From Trochalopteron elliotii (taxonomy: Eukaryota; Chordata; Aves; Passeriformes; Leiothrichidae), in the NCBI GenBank assembly GCA_024734555.1, contig JANPWX010000247.1, positions 3,222,593 through 3,286,592 on the forward strand: a stretch of DNA of 64,000 bases, in the 5' to 3' direction. The notes beneath the pieces are model-generated. The model did no database searches and was not told where the DNA came from. It was given only the letters and a program-made list of their open reading frames with translations. How positions within the stretch are numbered: position 1 is the first letter of the stretch; each line of letters opens with the position of its first letter. A program made the position numbers and the translations under genes. Below are positions 50,466 through 63,738 of this stretch, in pieces.

Positions 50466-50518
50466 ATTCATCCTGCTTTGTTAATTTGCAGGATTCATCC
50501 TGCTTTGTTAATTTGCAG
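50466..50518. repeat. Perfect tandem duplication, 27-bp period
   Basis: Two head-to-tail copies (50466-50492 and 50493-50518) are identical over 26 bases, beginning attcatcctgctttg and ending aatttgcag. The absence of any substitution indicates a recent replication-slippage event. Confidence 0.95.
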
Positions 50519-51579
50519 TGACTATTCCTTGTTTGTTGTGATTTATTTACAAATAGTAATTTCATAAATAGGAACAGATCATTATGGAGACAAGGGAATG
50601 ATGATTTTATTAACAGTTTGGATTAAGTTAACTTCTGGTTGTATTTATAGATACTTTTTAATTATTATCTGGCTTAAATTTAATTGCCAAATTTGCTTTT
50701 CAGACTGCTTTAAGATTCTTTTCCTTTGAGTGACATGATGTCTCCAGCCATCATTTTACTCTGTTGTCTTAATTTTTAAAGCTTGTGATACTTTGTGTCC
50801 TGACAATACACAACAGGAGAAATTCTGAGGATGTCTCCCACCTTCCTTTACATACAGATATCTGACTTTTTGAAAGTGTTTCTTTTTAATAGGAATGTAA
50901 AATCCATCTTTGGATGATGGATTCTGTATGCATGTATGAGTCAAAGGATTTTTTAGTTTGAATATATGCACTTGATAAGTGATGTACCTGAACATATACA
51001 TTTTTTGTTAAAGGTAGTTGAGGGGAAGGTGCTAATGGGCCAATGAAATACGTTCTCTGCGTTTCGTGAAGCTTCAGAGACTTTTAAGAAATCTGGTCTT
51101 TTAACTAGTCATAGAATTAAAAATGCTAATCCTAATGAATATTACCCGGTTCTCTGAAGTTAGAACAGGGAACCAATATATATGATGTTTAATTTGAACA
51201 AGTAGTCAAAGGGAGTGGGTTTTAATGTTTTTTTTTACATTATTTATATTTATGTTGTTTCTTTCTCTTTATTTCTAATTTCTTGAAGATGATGGTGGAA
51301 CCACCTGATTTATCTGATGTAAATCCAAAGTGTCTGAATTAATACAGATGTTTGGAATTAGAATTCAACTTTGTCCTTTCTTTATATTTTTTCTTTCTGT
51401 TTCAAAAAGATGTAGTTTATTTATTGAAAAATAAAGTTCCAATGGAACGCTTTTGGGAAAAGATTTATCATATCAACATGATCTTTGACGTATATCTTTT
51501 TCTACTCCTCAGAGTATTAAGACAGTTGGAACATTCAGGTGGTTGAAACCTAGATCTCAGTCCCTAGTTTCCCTAAAAA

Positions 51580-51608
51580 GATGGATGAAGATGGATTGAA
51601 GATGGATG
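51580..51608. repeat. gatggatgaa short tandem repeat
   Basis: Nearly three units of 10-11 bp: gatggatgaa, gatggattgaa, gatggatg. Confidence 0.85.
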
Positions 51609-51784
51609 CCACTTCATGATGAAGAATCCTAGATAGACAAAGTTTCTTTGTCTGTTCCAGTGAATTAAATCTTGGAAAAATTAGATCTTGCCCAATGATG
51701 TAATGTTGGAAAATTTAATCCTGAGTGAAATTGTTGGGTGGACAAAAAGCATTTTACACCACAGTGTACTGAGATTTTCCAAAT

Positions 51785-51950
51785 AAAGGGAAAGAAAAAG
51801 AAAGAGAAAAGGAAAAGCAAAAGAGAAGGAAAAAGGGGAAGGAAAAGGGAAAGGAAAAGGGATAGGCAAAGTAGAAAGGGAAGAGGAAAGGAAAAGAGAA
51901 GACGAAAGAAGAAAATGAAGAGAAAATAAGGAAAGTGAAAGGAACCAAAG
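51785..51950 (+). repeat. Polypurine tract, about 166 bp
   Basis: The plus strand is almost entirely A and G, made of GGAAA/GAAAA-like units with only isolated C or T interruptions. It is followed by a T16 run at 51953-51968. The 63-codon Lys/Arg-rich frame on the plus strand and the Phe/Pro/Ser-rich frames on the minus strand come from this composition and are not genes. Long purine/pyrimidine tracts can form triplex DNA. Confidence 0.9.
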
Positions 51951-53952
51951 TGTTTTTTTTTTTTTTTTATTGAGTAGCAGACTTACTACAGCTCAAGAAC
52001 AAAAAGTTCTAAATAAAGGAACATTAATTTAAGCACATTACACTTGGTACCAATATGCAGCATCAATCGTTTGAAGACAGAGGAATCAGAGGGATTTTAA
52101 AAAATCTCCATGAAAATTCTTCTTCTAGTGAAGACAGAAGAAGAGGCCTTATGAAGGCAGAGGTCAATAAAAAAATCATCTAAATATCTTCCTTCCCCTT
52201 CCAAACCTGAGAAAAAAGCTTTGGTTGTGAGAAAGAATAAGGACAAGCAAAATTGCCTCTGTCTACTTTGGTTTTGAAAAGTGACTTCAGCACTTCACAT
52301 TTCCTTATAGGCTCAGATCTCATTGTCAGCATCCTAAGATATTCTGTACATCTTTCCTGTAGTTTGCCCTTACCCTCACCTCAGATGAAACCCCTTTCAT
52401 AGTGCTACCAATGGGGTTTTGTGAAGTTCATAACTTCCAAACCTCTTTGGAAGGGAGAATTTCGTGGTGTACAGGATCTGTCAAACAGATTAGTGAAGAG
52501 AGATAGAATGGATGCATTTGGGAAAGATAAGTCTTTGAGAACACAGAGCAACTGTGAGCATATTCAGTTCTTTGTCCAAGATGCTTGACTTTTCAAAGTC
52601 TGAGAAAAGTTCCCTTGATGGATGTGAATTTTACATGAGCTACCCTATGTCACTGTATTTGATTCTTTGATAATGTTACTTTTTTAGCTCTTTAATACTA
52701 TTTTCAATAAGTGATATAATCACTAATATGTAGGAAAGATTTACTTTCTTATATGTCAGGTGTGGCTCAATAATGGCTCATTTTTTAAAAGTGTGTGCCA
52801 AGTTTGATTCAGACACGATCCCTAGTGTATCAAAATAGTGTTTTGAAACAGTGCATTCTTCCTAATGTGCTTTTAGTCACTGTTCAGCTTATGTCAGGAG
52901 CAAAGGATATGAAAGATACAGGCCCCAGCTGTCTTCTGTTTTAGCTTTAGCTATAATTTGCTAAATCAGCTTGGAGAAAATATTGTAGTATCTAGTAAAT
53001 ATTTTTTAATGTGTAGCAGGCCAACCAAGAACATGATGTGTGTGCGTGCAGCTGATGTAGATCAGCAAATTTTGCTGCTGCAGTTCTTCTGAAAATATAT
53101 TCAATAACTACATTTTTTTTCTAATTTTTTTTCTATTTTTTTGGTTTGTGTGTTTTGGATTTTTTATTATGTACAAGATTCAAAAAATTACCATTTCTCA
53201 TTCATATCAGCATGATTTTCAGATCCAGTTACAAAATATTTTATATTTAGTTTTGGACTATTTATTTTTCTGGCTGTCTTTTTTGAATTTATGTCACCAT
53301 TTTCCCTGGTAAACAATTAATTGATGCTCCTATATAAAATCAAATCAAAAGCATGAGTGCATCTCCAGTCCTGATTTTATGATTTCTATCCCCGATCATC
53401 CAAAGTAAGCCAACTCAGTTTGTAAAATAGTTGGGTGATGGTGTTGTTTTCTTCCACTTTTTCTATTAAGAAGTTCCTTAGCCATAATGTCCTGATATTT
53501 GAGAAGAGACAGAATTCATGATGGAAATCAGATAGCAGAAACTACATTGAAGATATCTCCACAAATAATAGGTTTGCGTTGCTACCACCTCTCAGCTTGA
53601 CATTAAATCTTTAGGTGTTTTATTTTAGTATTGTTCTGATAATAAAAGCTTGAACTTCAGTCTTTCCCCTGAGTAACTTCTAAGAGTCCACTTAATGAAT
53701 AATTCATGCATATTCTTTTCTCCTCTCTAGCCTAAATACTTGGTAATTGCATGAAAACAGAATAAAATACATCAGGAAAAAATGAAAATTGCCTATTTTA
53801 TGAAATTATATCACATTTAATATTTTTCCATAGAAGTGAAGGAATTTTCACTCCTTGGGGCAGGAAATAAATGAAATAATGAATACTGGACATCGATTTC
53901 CATTGTCTTCGGCACTTATCCTGTGAACAGGCAGATGTCTCTGTATTGCATT

Positions 53953-54450
53953 TCACAGAATTCACAAAATGACTAGGTTGGAAGAGACCTTCAAGATCAT
54001 TAAGTCCAACCTAGCCCTAACACCTCAACTAAACCACAGCACTGAGTGCCACATCCAGCCTTTTTTTAAACACATCCAGGGATGGTGACTCCACCACCTC
54101 CCTGGGTAAGCCATTCCAGTACGTTATCACTCTTTTACTTAATTTTTCTTTTCCTAATATCCCACCTATATTTCCATTGACACAGCCTGAGACTGTGTCC
54201 TCTCATTCTGTCAGTTGCTGCCTGGAGAAAGAGACCAACCCCCACCTGACCACAGCCACCTTTCTGGGAGTTGTAGGGAGTGATAAGGTCACCTCTGAGT
54301 CTCCTTTTCTCCAGGCTAAACAACTCCAGCTCCCTCAGTCGCTCCTCACAAGGTTTGTGTTCCAAGCCCCTCACCAGCCTTGTTGGGTCCACTGGATGTG
54401 CTCAAGCGTCTCAACATCCTTCGTAAACTGAGGGCCCAGAGCTGGACATC
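53953..54450 (-). mobile_element. 5'-truncated CR1 LINE, 3' end
   Basis: The plus strand starts with a blurred CR1 terminus (cacagaattcacaaaatgac), then ggttggaagagaccttcaag and atcattaagtccaaccta, the reverse complement of a CR1 3' untranslated region. The minus strand at 54135-54392 encodes ORF2 C-terminal sequence: [37 protein letters not shown] and [12 protein letters not shown]. The frame is interrupted upstream and at its end by mutations. About 500 bp remain and movement is impossible. Its similarity to the copy at 1157-1678 in both protein and untranslated parts suggests the same or a sister subfamily. Confidence 0.95.
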
Positions 54451-57400
54451 TAGAGAAATAAAACCTTCTTATGGCCATGAACAAGCTAGCATAGTCTTCA
54501 AAGCAGTTGAGCGTAATGCATCCTTTTATGACCTTACTCCTTTAACTTTTATTGGAATCCTACTGAATTATACTAGCTTTCCTGTCTCCATCTCTTATAT
54601 GCTTAATTCATTCTAGACTAGAAGCTATGGAGGAAGCATCTCAGTCAAGAACACAGGTGATGGGAATTTAAGAAACTAGGTGCTGCAATAATGATAGAAC
54701 ACTGTTCTTTTCAGAATGTACTTTTGAAATTCTCTGTGACTTCATTTGGACAAAGCAGTTTTCCCCTACTTTTCAGGAAAAAAACTTCTGCAAGATATCC
54801 TCATCCGCCCTGCTAGAGTGCATATAAATATTTTATATCACATCTACTGAGAAGGACAGCATTAAGAAAGAAGAGAACTTCTATGTAATGTTGGACAGGG
54901 AACTTGCTTATACATTGAAAAAGCACATTCAGTTTATCAGTTTTCAGAAAATTAACAAGAAACACAAAATAGAGAGGTTGGGTTCCCCAACATGGGACAC
55001 TAGACATCAGTAATTCTTCAAATAAGGTTATAAAGAATCCAGTTGGCATGCACTTTCTAAAGAGAGAATTATGTTTCTTTATAAATGTATTTAAGTAGTT
55101 AGTTACAGTCAACTAGTAAAAATATCCATGTCTTAAATGGTGTTATTCTTACTGCTAGTGTAGCTGCTTATGCTCCTATCAGTGTTCTAGTACTGGTGCT
55201 GATACTGGTACTATTACTGCTACTATTATTGGAATTTCTATTATCTCTTCTTCCAGTCATGAACATGGATTTTACTGTGCTATTTTCTTTTTCTGGCTTA
55301 AGGTTAAGACTTATTTTTATTTGTATCCTGTGTACAGTGTCAGAAGTTCACTTGTTCCCAGTCTATGAAGCAATGAGAATTTCCAAAGTTGGCACACAAT
55401 CTTTTAATCTCTACAAATAGAGAAAGAAGAGTTCTAAGGAAGTCGTCTAAGTAACTGCCTCTCCCTCTCTTTCTAATGCACATGTTCATTCACACATACA
55501 CATATAACTGGAAATGAAAATGACACTCAAAAATGCTTGAGGTGGCTACAGAAAACAATGAATGAAAGGAAATGTTAGTCAAGGGTGAAAAGTACCATAT
55601 GTCTTCAAAAGCCTTGGCACAATGGGGAACCACCTAAATAGTTTTCTTAATGCACTCTGTCATGCCTAGGTATTGATGGACATATGGTACATTTCACCCT
55701 GAACTGTGAATTTCCTGAAACAGCTGTAATGCTCTTTTAATGTTTTTCTGGATAATGACACATTCACAGCACACATTATACAACCATTTCTCCCTGACCC
55801 TTCAGGTGGCCCACGTACTTTATCAGTCTATAGAAAACAGGATATCAGTGGATCATTTATCTTCTGGTTACATAAATATTTTTTATTCATTGGCATATTC
55901 TACAGAGGCTTAAAGCTTTTGGTGACTGTACTATGAGAAGGCCAGCAAGGTATTCACGATTGCTGTCCTCTGGTAAGATTACAAACAAGCTCAAGATACA
56001 GACACATAAATAACAAAATTAAGGCATGAGAGTAGTACTTGGCCTTAATAATTATATTGTTCATTTCCTTACTTGTATTTTTGCAAGATAAATTGGGAAA
56101 AATGCATGGGTGTATGTGGAAAAATCAAGATGGACGAAATCGTAAATATGTATAGTAATGAGGTAATGTGATATTGGGATATATATGTTATTCTCCTCAT
56201 AGATTTAATTCCTCTGTGCAACCCATCCTGTTACTCATCCTTTATACATGTCACAAAATCATTCATTTTTCATTTTGCTGCTGACTGGTAAAATATAATT
56301 TCTTTATTTTTATGATCAGTTGCTGGCAGTGTGAGATCCAACTTATAAATCTGCTTGGGTAAATAGATTGGTTTATTTAGGAGAGAAATTATATTATCTG
56401 TGAGAATCTTTCTTTCTTGTTATAAAAAGAAAGTATAAGTTTTCAGATTTAAAAGTTTTTATAAATAAAACTGGTTTTCTTACCTCAGAAACATTATTTG
56501 AACACTTTTACAATTCTTTATAGAGAATTACTAACTGATGAAGGACTTCAGGTTAATAAAGTTTTAAAGGCTGTTGTTTCTCTTCTATTGTTACTGCCCT
56601 TTCCTTTTGTTATCACCTCCTTTATCTAAAATGGACAGCATATTGTACAGGTCATCAGTCTCTTCATCACTTCTGTGGAGCAATGCACTACACAACCAGA
56701 ATTTGTGTGTGAGAAAACCAGTCAGGCGGCTGAACGGATTAGAGAGATTGGTACTATAGCTTTACATTAATTTAATCTCTTTCCTGAAACTTTAGTTCAC
56801 ATTTTCAAGCACAACAATTAAAAATATACATAAAAAAGTAAATTACCAGTTTTCCCACCATGTACTTTATAGAAGTTTCATAGACTTCATTATGCAATAA
56901 TTGATTCCAGGAGTACATGCCACATTATCATGTTAAAGTGCTCTCATATGTAGACTCAAACTGTTCCTTTATTAAAATAACTGTTTCCAGAAATGCTGAG
57001 GTCAATGAAAATGCTTATAAATTTTCTATTGTTTTATCCCCAAAAGTAAAGACTCCTGAATAACAAAACCCCATTTGGTTGGTTAGGTTGTTTTTTGGTT
57101 TTTTGTTTTTTTTGGTTTTTTTTCCCTGCAGGGATTATATTTTAGAGTTTTTGTATGTCCTTGGGTTATACACAAGGTGCTGTTCTGAAAACTGATGTTG
57201 TTGTTTTCCCCAGATTTTTAAATTAACATAATCCTGTCTCTTTCAAAGGCCTTACTCATGCAAATATTCATTTTTTTTTCAGAGAGTTCTTCTACCCACC
57301 CAAACTTCAAACAAATCATATACTGTCAGGTGGTGCATCAGTTCTGTCCCAACTCTCTGCTTTCACACAAAAGTGGCAAAGCAGATCCTCCTCCTCATTT

Positions 57401-60400
57401 AATTTTACCTTTATATTCTGTTCTCCTGATTCTTCTGGCATGCTTCAGTATTTTCTTGATGCCTGAGGAGTGAAGTTGCAAGGTCCTCCCACCTTTTCAG
57501 GAGGAGGAACTGCACTGAGGAGGAATAAGTAATGGAGAGAACTGAATAAAATACAGCAGTTTTCCTAAAGCAGAACAGACAGTTCTCTTCCAAAGGAACG
57601 CAAATGTGGCAGGCAGGTGGTTGAACAAGTTTCCCTTCCCTCTCCCAAGTAAGATCAAACTTTGTGAAAATACTGGAATTATTGCTTTTTTTATGATAAG
57701 AATAAAACAATATACTTGGATAATTTCATTGAAAACAGAAAAGCTATATTCCTACAAGGAGATGTGTTTGTCTCTTGGAGAATGATCAGTGTAAAGATTC
57801 TGATAACTATAAACTGGTTAGATTTATATCCAATAGGAAGTACCTTAATTATAAAATAATTTCCTATCTATCATTGTTTCAGAAAGTAAAGGACCGGTAA
57901 TGCTATAAAAGAAAAGTCATGATCTTTAAATGATCTGATTTTCAAATACCTAATTCAAAGTTTTAAAATATATATGATTAAAAATGACACTAATAATACA
58001 AAATCATGCTATGATTACTCAAGCAAAAATAAAAAATCACAAGTGAACATCACTCTGATAAATTTTTTATATTAAAGTATTTCAGGTTCTTCATGCTGGG
58101 ACAGGAGAACACACCTAACAGGACAATAGTGAGCTACTTTCTCTGGTCTGGATATAGAAAACTTGCCATTACAATGAGGGCTGTATTTCACAGTATTACA
58201 CCCTGAGTCTCAGTAGTAACTTAAATTTGAACTTATATCTTCACGGAAATGGGCTTGTTAATTTCAAACTCAAATAATGCTGGAAAACATGCTTCAAGCT
58301 GAGGTTGTTTAATTTTCAATATCTTTAAATGGCTTGGATTGTATTGTCTGCTTCCATATTCTATGTATAAAATCTGCAATCAATATAAAAACCTGGCAAC
58401 AAAGTCTTAAAATTTCATTTCTCTCCACTTGTCCACAATTTGCCAGTTTTCCAGCACAGCACTTCCTAATTGTATACTCAAACACCAGCTGTCACATATA
58501 AAAGTATTGATGGAAATGAAAACTCCTGGAACTTAGCAGCAAACAAATACTGAAGTGAAAGATTTATGAACACAAGTTAATTTTTGACGTTGTTAATGTT
58601 AGAAAGTAGCTCCATCCAAACTTCCTGTTGTGCTCCAAAGAGCTAACCTAAGACCCCAATTGCTGCACACATGTGCTGATTAAAACTACTATTATATGAA
58701 TTTAAACTACATCTATTCACAAATTCTTTTTCAGATTTATGTGCTATGTAAAAATCAGCTTTGGAAAATATCTAATTGTAAAGATTGTTGTAGACCATGT
58801 GAAGACTTTTTTTTTTTTTACACAGGAAATATTAAGATTTACTGTAAATAGTAATTGCCTAATAGAAATATAGATTCACAAAGGTCTCACAAGGTGCTGA
58901 TTTTATAGATCCTGATGCTTTAGACAGCAATAATTACTAGTCAAAATAATCACAGTTGTGAAAAGAGAGAACACGAAGACAAATCTGCACCTAATTAGAT
59001 GGCAAATGTGTCCTCTAGTTACCAGAAACACACTTCCTCATGGGAAAAGATTGTCTGTTCCTTTGTAAACAGAAAGACAATTGTCACATAAAACCAAATC
59101 TGGGCAAAGTAGAGGCTCACAACTAATTCATTTTAAGTAACATTGGGCAGGAAATGTTTCAAATTTTTATAGGTCCACACCTAGATTCAAAAGCTATTTT
59201 TTAAAATAATTTCAAGAAAAAGCTTAATGTATTTTGTAGATTCACTCTTGTATATATTTTTTCCATTGAAAAATGGAATATGAACTCCATGCAAGCATGA
59301 ATTTTAATATTCTAGATCCATAGTTACTAGCAAATAATATTCTTTGATATTAGCCAATGTGAAATGTAGTGCATTATACAGCTCCTACAGATACTTGCTC
59401 AAGAAATAAAATTTTTAAAATTTAAGTGAGACCAGATGAAGCTCAGATATACTTCTTCATTCTTTGCTAGCAAAAAAATGGTTATTCTTTCATAAAAGAA
59501 TTTCAAAATTTGGGTAGGATTTTTATTAATCTACATTTTGTTGTTAAAATTAAAAAAAAAAAAAATGGTCTTTAATTTACTTGGAAATGCAAGTATGTGT
59601 ACACCTATAGAAAAATTTTGACAAAATATCAAAATTAATGAAAAAAATAGATAAATCAAGGTGTTAAAAATGGAGCATCCACAAATTCCTACTGCCATCT
59701 ATTTGTAGCAGCTTGGAACTACAAGTCATTATCATTTGCATAATATTAAATAATTTAATGCTTGACTTATGGCAACCTGCTAGCAGAGAGACTTAAAAAG
59801 GATTGAGTATTACTGGAATCACTTGCAAGACACTAATTGTGGAAGAGTATCTTCGGTGGGAGATGTAAGTATGTTTGGAGGTGTTGTCTACTTTTCTAAA
59901 TTGAGAGTATATTTTCTTTTTTCAATATAAGATGTTAAGAAAGATCCTGGACCTAATAATCCCTAACCATGCCAAATAGTACTTTTTGCACTATCTAGTT
60001 AAGGACTCAGGTGCCTAAAAGCTCCTCACAGGAACACAAACTTTCCATCCCTTTGAACACAGCCCAACCCTGTATTTGAGTACGCTGTTGTGAGCACATT
60101 GGCACGGGTGAATAACTTCTGACTGGAACTCAAAAGAGGGGCACATTTGAGCATGGAACTGCTTAAATTTTACAGCCAGCTGTTTAGGCAAGCACTGGGG
60201 TGTGTTTGAAATCTGTCTGGACCTGATGCATCTGGGTTAGGGTTACAGGAGAAGAGCTTCTATCTGAACCTGGACCTACAGCTTGAAGACATCCCTTCAC
60301 TGTCCAAACTCTGTCACTAGAGTGAATAAGGCCACTTGCATGTGGCAGCCCAAATAACTTACTCATGCAGAAAGCAGGAATCTCATGGTTAGCTTGGCTG

Positions 60401-63241
60401 GGCTTGCACTCCCAGATGTCCTCCCAGGAGACTATTTTTCCTACTCAATATGTTTTGTTCTGAGAGCAAGAAGGGAATGCTCATCTACTGCTCTCACTGA
60501 AGATGAAAGGCAATAAATCAAGACTGGGGAACTCAAGTGAGGCCATGAGATCCCTTGTTTGCAGACTTCTTTTCAGGAGTCTTTCCTCTTCTTGCAAGAA
60601 TCAGCCTTACTGTCAAGGTGGTTTACTTCCCAATGGACGCACAGGTCTTCCCTGCCCCGGGCAAGTGCTTTGACCAAGGGTGTATTCAATGCCAAAGCTG
60701 GTAACAATACTGAGCACCAGCATAGGTTAGAAGTGCAGAAGCTGATGCCTGTGAGGTGTATGCTGACAAAGTAACTCAGCTCAGGACACTCAAGTATTAG
60801 GGACCCAATACTCACATGCCTAAGTGTTTCCTTGGTAACAGGCCTTCACCCCTAACAAACCCTTCTGAAGAGGCTCCCTAAACTTACATTTTTGACAGTA
60901 TAAATATCCAGTCCTGGGTTATTAATTCTTCTCATCAGGAAATAATACAGAATTCACAGTAAATGCATGGTGAAAAAGTTTTTTTGAATAATCACCAACA
61001 TTGCCTTTTGGTTATTCCATTTTTATTTTTATGCCTGATTTTCTGATAGCTAACTCCTTTATAAAATATAAATGTTTTTTAAAGCAGAAATGTCAGCTTT
61101 GAAACCAGCCACCATAAGTAATGGTTGGTCAATTTAAACAATGGATAAATGTTGTTTCAAAATAAATAAAACACTGAGAAATGCATCATAATAATGAAAC
61201 AGATCCATTTAGGTAGAAAATATCCAGAATTTGTACGTATATTCTTTCTTAATATAGAGATTTTTCTCTTTTTTAAACAGATACAGAAAAAAAAAATTGC
61301 CTGATTTATAGCCTATGAGGAGAGATTACAATAATAATTTGCTGGCATAGAACTGGACATTTTATTTACTGACATATGCCACTTATTCATGTTCCCAGTT
61401 TCTCAAAATCAAGGTTCTTACTCTGTGCTCAATCCATTTTCTCTCTTCTCACTGGTTTTCTTTTTCAAATCTCAAAAGATGCTTTAGGAAGAAATTTTCC
61501 CCAAAAAAATCAGTATTTTAAGACAGACAAAGCACAACAGCCCCTGAAATGAGCATGTGCCTGTGCCCCCAGCTTTTGCAATTTGCTGAGAAATAAAAGT
61601 ATTTCTGTTTTTAGAGAGGCAGAGAGGGGGGGTACACGCCATACTGTAATCCCTCTGCTAGGATAAACTTATATTTAAATAGATATTTTCCCTAAGAGTG
61701 CTTCAGGGGTGATAAAAGGATAAGGTTGGATGTGCAAAACTAGGGGCCATAGCCAAGGATTGCTGAGGCAGAATATTGCAATTCCTGGGAGGCTCCTGTC
61801 TGCAGAAGCTGCTCTGCCACTTCTGCAGATTTTGCCATCAAAATCTCATCATGCTGTTGCCCCAGGAAACTTCTTGCTTTGCCTGAGGACATCCCTAGTG
61901 CCTAACAGCACACAATCCAGATTTCAAACCAGCGCTGTTCCCATATCTGACACCTCTGTTGTATCCCAGCATCAGCATCACTTTGAAATTGTTCAGAAAT
62001 TACTAGCAGTAAACACTGTAGTGTCTGGGTCTCTTCTGCCTAAAGAGTATGTCTGCAAAAGGTATTATTGCCTAGTCATTTAGTAAAATTTGGCTTCATT
62101 CCATCTGGTTAATTCACATTAGCTGAATCTGACCTAAACTACTTCTTACTGTAATCAAAAAGGCATAGCAGGATATGTGAGTGACAGTCTTTATAGTTTT
62201 TAAGGTGAAAATGTTTTCAATTAAGTAGTATTTACCTTAGGAAAATGTCACAGATTTCCTCCTGCCCTTTAAGATTACTATTGTTTGTTGAAGGCAGTTT
62301 TTGCAAGACTGTGTAAAATGCTTATTTGTTTGGCTATATTTATGCAATGTTGTGAGTCAGAAATGTTATGTCTTTGATACAGAAAGAACAAATTTCTGAG
62401 CAGAGAAAAAATGTAAAAAGAGCTTGAAAACCATTATGCTCTCTCTTTTTTAACCTTCCGCTTTCTCTTGTGCCTACTCCTAAAGCAATTTTCCAAGTAC
62501 TTTGCTGAATTTCAGAGAGGCAGTTCCAACCTCCATCATGCAAATTGTCCAAGCATTCATTTAAAAGCAACACTTTTTGTGCTTGTCAGACTAAAGGACA
62601 CAGAAAATGTGCAATTTTCCCATCCCATGGATGATATTGAAAGGGGTGGGGAATTCATCCAACTGTTAAAATCTTAGCAGATTCCAACTGAGTCATATTT
62701 CTCTTTTTTTATCCCCCTCTTTTATTTTTTTTTGTACTGAACTCCTTCATTAAAGATCTTTAACCATGATTGCTGTACTCCTAGTTAGCAAACAAACACA
62801 ATTCTTGCAGTGCAGAAGTTCATAATTGTTACTGCTTCTGAATTTTAAAGGGATTGCAAAAATTAATTTTCTTTTTTTTGTTTCCTGTCTCTCACTGATA
62901 CCTTAGAGATGGTACTGTAAAAATTGTGTTGTAACTAGGGATAACTTTGCAGGGCTACACTGAGAAGACAACCTTCAAAACGGACATGTTTTATTCTGAA
63001 AATATTTTGAGAATTATCAAAAGAAAAATTTGGGGGCTTTTTTTGGAAACAGTGGCAAAACTTCATTATTGTTATTAAAAGAAGACTGCTACTATTTTTG
63101 TGGGATAAATTGGTAAGGGTGTTTTACTTTTTTCTTCTTTTTTTTTTTCTTTTTAATATAGGATGCATTATTGCAAAGGTGAAGTGTGTCCATAATGAAT
63201 TCAATATTTCATTGTTTATTGACACCCTCTCTGAAATAAAA
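54451..63241. other. 8.8-kb unique tract without recognised genes
   Basis: Mostly AT-rich. Less AT-rich patches at about 60000-60870 and 61730-62060 carry longer frames (for example 117 codons at 61730-62083, plus strand), but none resembles a known protein and no convincing splice-bounded exon was found. T/G-rich sequence lies at 57076-57123. Confidence 0.45.
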
Positions 63242-63247
63242 GCCACA

Positions 63248-63732
63248 TGGTGAAACGCCGTGGAAAGAACTCCACAACTAAATAATAGTTGTTGGAGTGG
63301 TATGTATTTACAGACATCGAGATGCGTGGGGAATAATTTCATTAAAGACAGGCATACCCACTGGGGAACTTGCCCCCCTTATTATTCCCTGAGGTCTTAC
63401 ATATGCATGACATTCCGCAGACCCTCTTCATACATATTCATTCCCTGACCCCGCCCATCCTCGATTGGTGTGGTAATTAACTCCACATCCTTCTGGGCAT
63501 GCTCAGTCCTTGGTGGTGGTGGTCTCCTGACGTTCACCTCTTCACCTTTATCTCTCCCGTGTGTGCTTTGGCCCTCTTGGCACGTTTTCAAGGGAACACA
63601 TCATCTTAGAGTCTGTGTTCTCTTTATCTGCACCCTTAGCCAAGTTATTTTGCTGTTTAGGCTAGTTCTTCTTCTGACTATCGCCAAGGCTCCCAGTACT
63701 TGCAGTGCTTAAAAATATGCGAAAGGGTAACA
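63248..63732 (-). mobile_element. 485-bp ERVK-like solo LTR
   Basis: The segment starts TGGTGAAACGCCGTGG and ends GAAAGGGTAACA, flanked by GCCACA (63242-63247) and GTCACA (63733-63738), a 6-bp duplication with one mismatch. It is clearly richer in G, C and CpG than the neighbours. On the minus strand it begins TGTTACCCTTTCGC. It contains an inverted CCAAT-type site, a cgcccatcc/gggcgggg GC-box-like motif and a gcatatgtaagacc promoter-like block. It then has a U5 with cacgcatctcgatgtctg, ending in ggcgtttcacca. A small inverted repeat (actccacaac / gttgttggagt, 63270-63298) lies in U5 and could form a hairpin in the RNA. Frames of 60-80 codons within it are chance. No internal genes. Confidence 0.72.
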
Positions 63733-63738
63733 GTCACA

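Larger units (their letters stand above)
47565..53952. other. 6.4-kb unique AT-rich tract without recognised genes
   Basis: No repeat family or gene was recognised apart from the tandem duplications and purine tract listed separately. Frames at 48645-48875 (-), 49520-49774 (+) and 50756-51001 (-) are unrecognised. Confidence 0.5.

Noticed and set aside
51738..51929. Lys/Arg-rich basic protein
   Set aside because: Simple translation of the polypurine tract; no start context or non-repetitive domain.
57282..57473. Exon after the strong acceptor-like tttttttttcag
   Set aside because: No matching donor and no recognisable protein; the frame is hydrophobic and of chance type.
60234..60245. Interstitial telomeric repeat (gggttagggtta)
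   Set aside because: Only about two units; expected by chance.
60000..62083. Coding exons in the less AT-rich stretch
   Set aside because: Frames are short, unrecognised and without convincing splice sites on both sides; possibly an old unidentified repeat.
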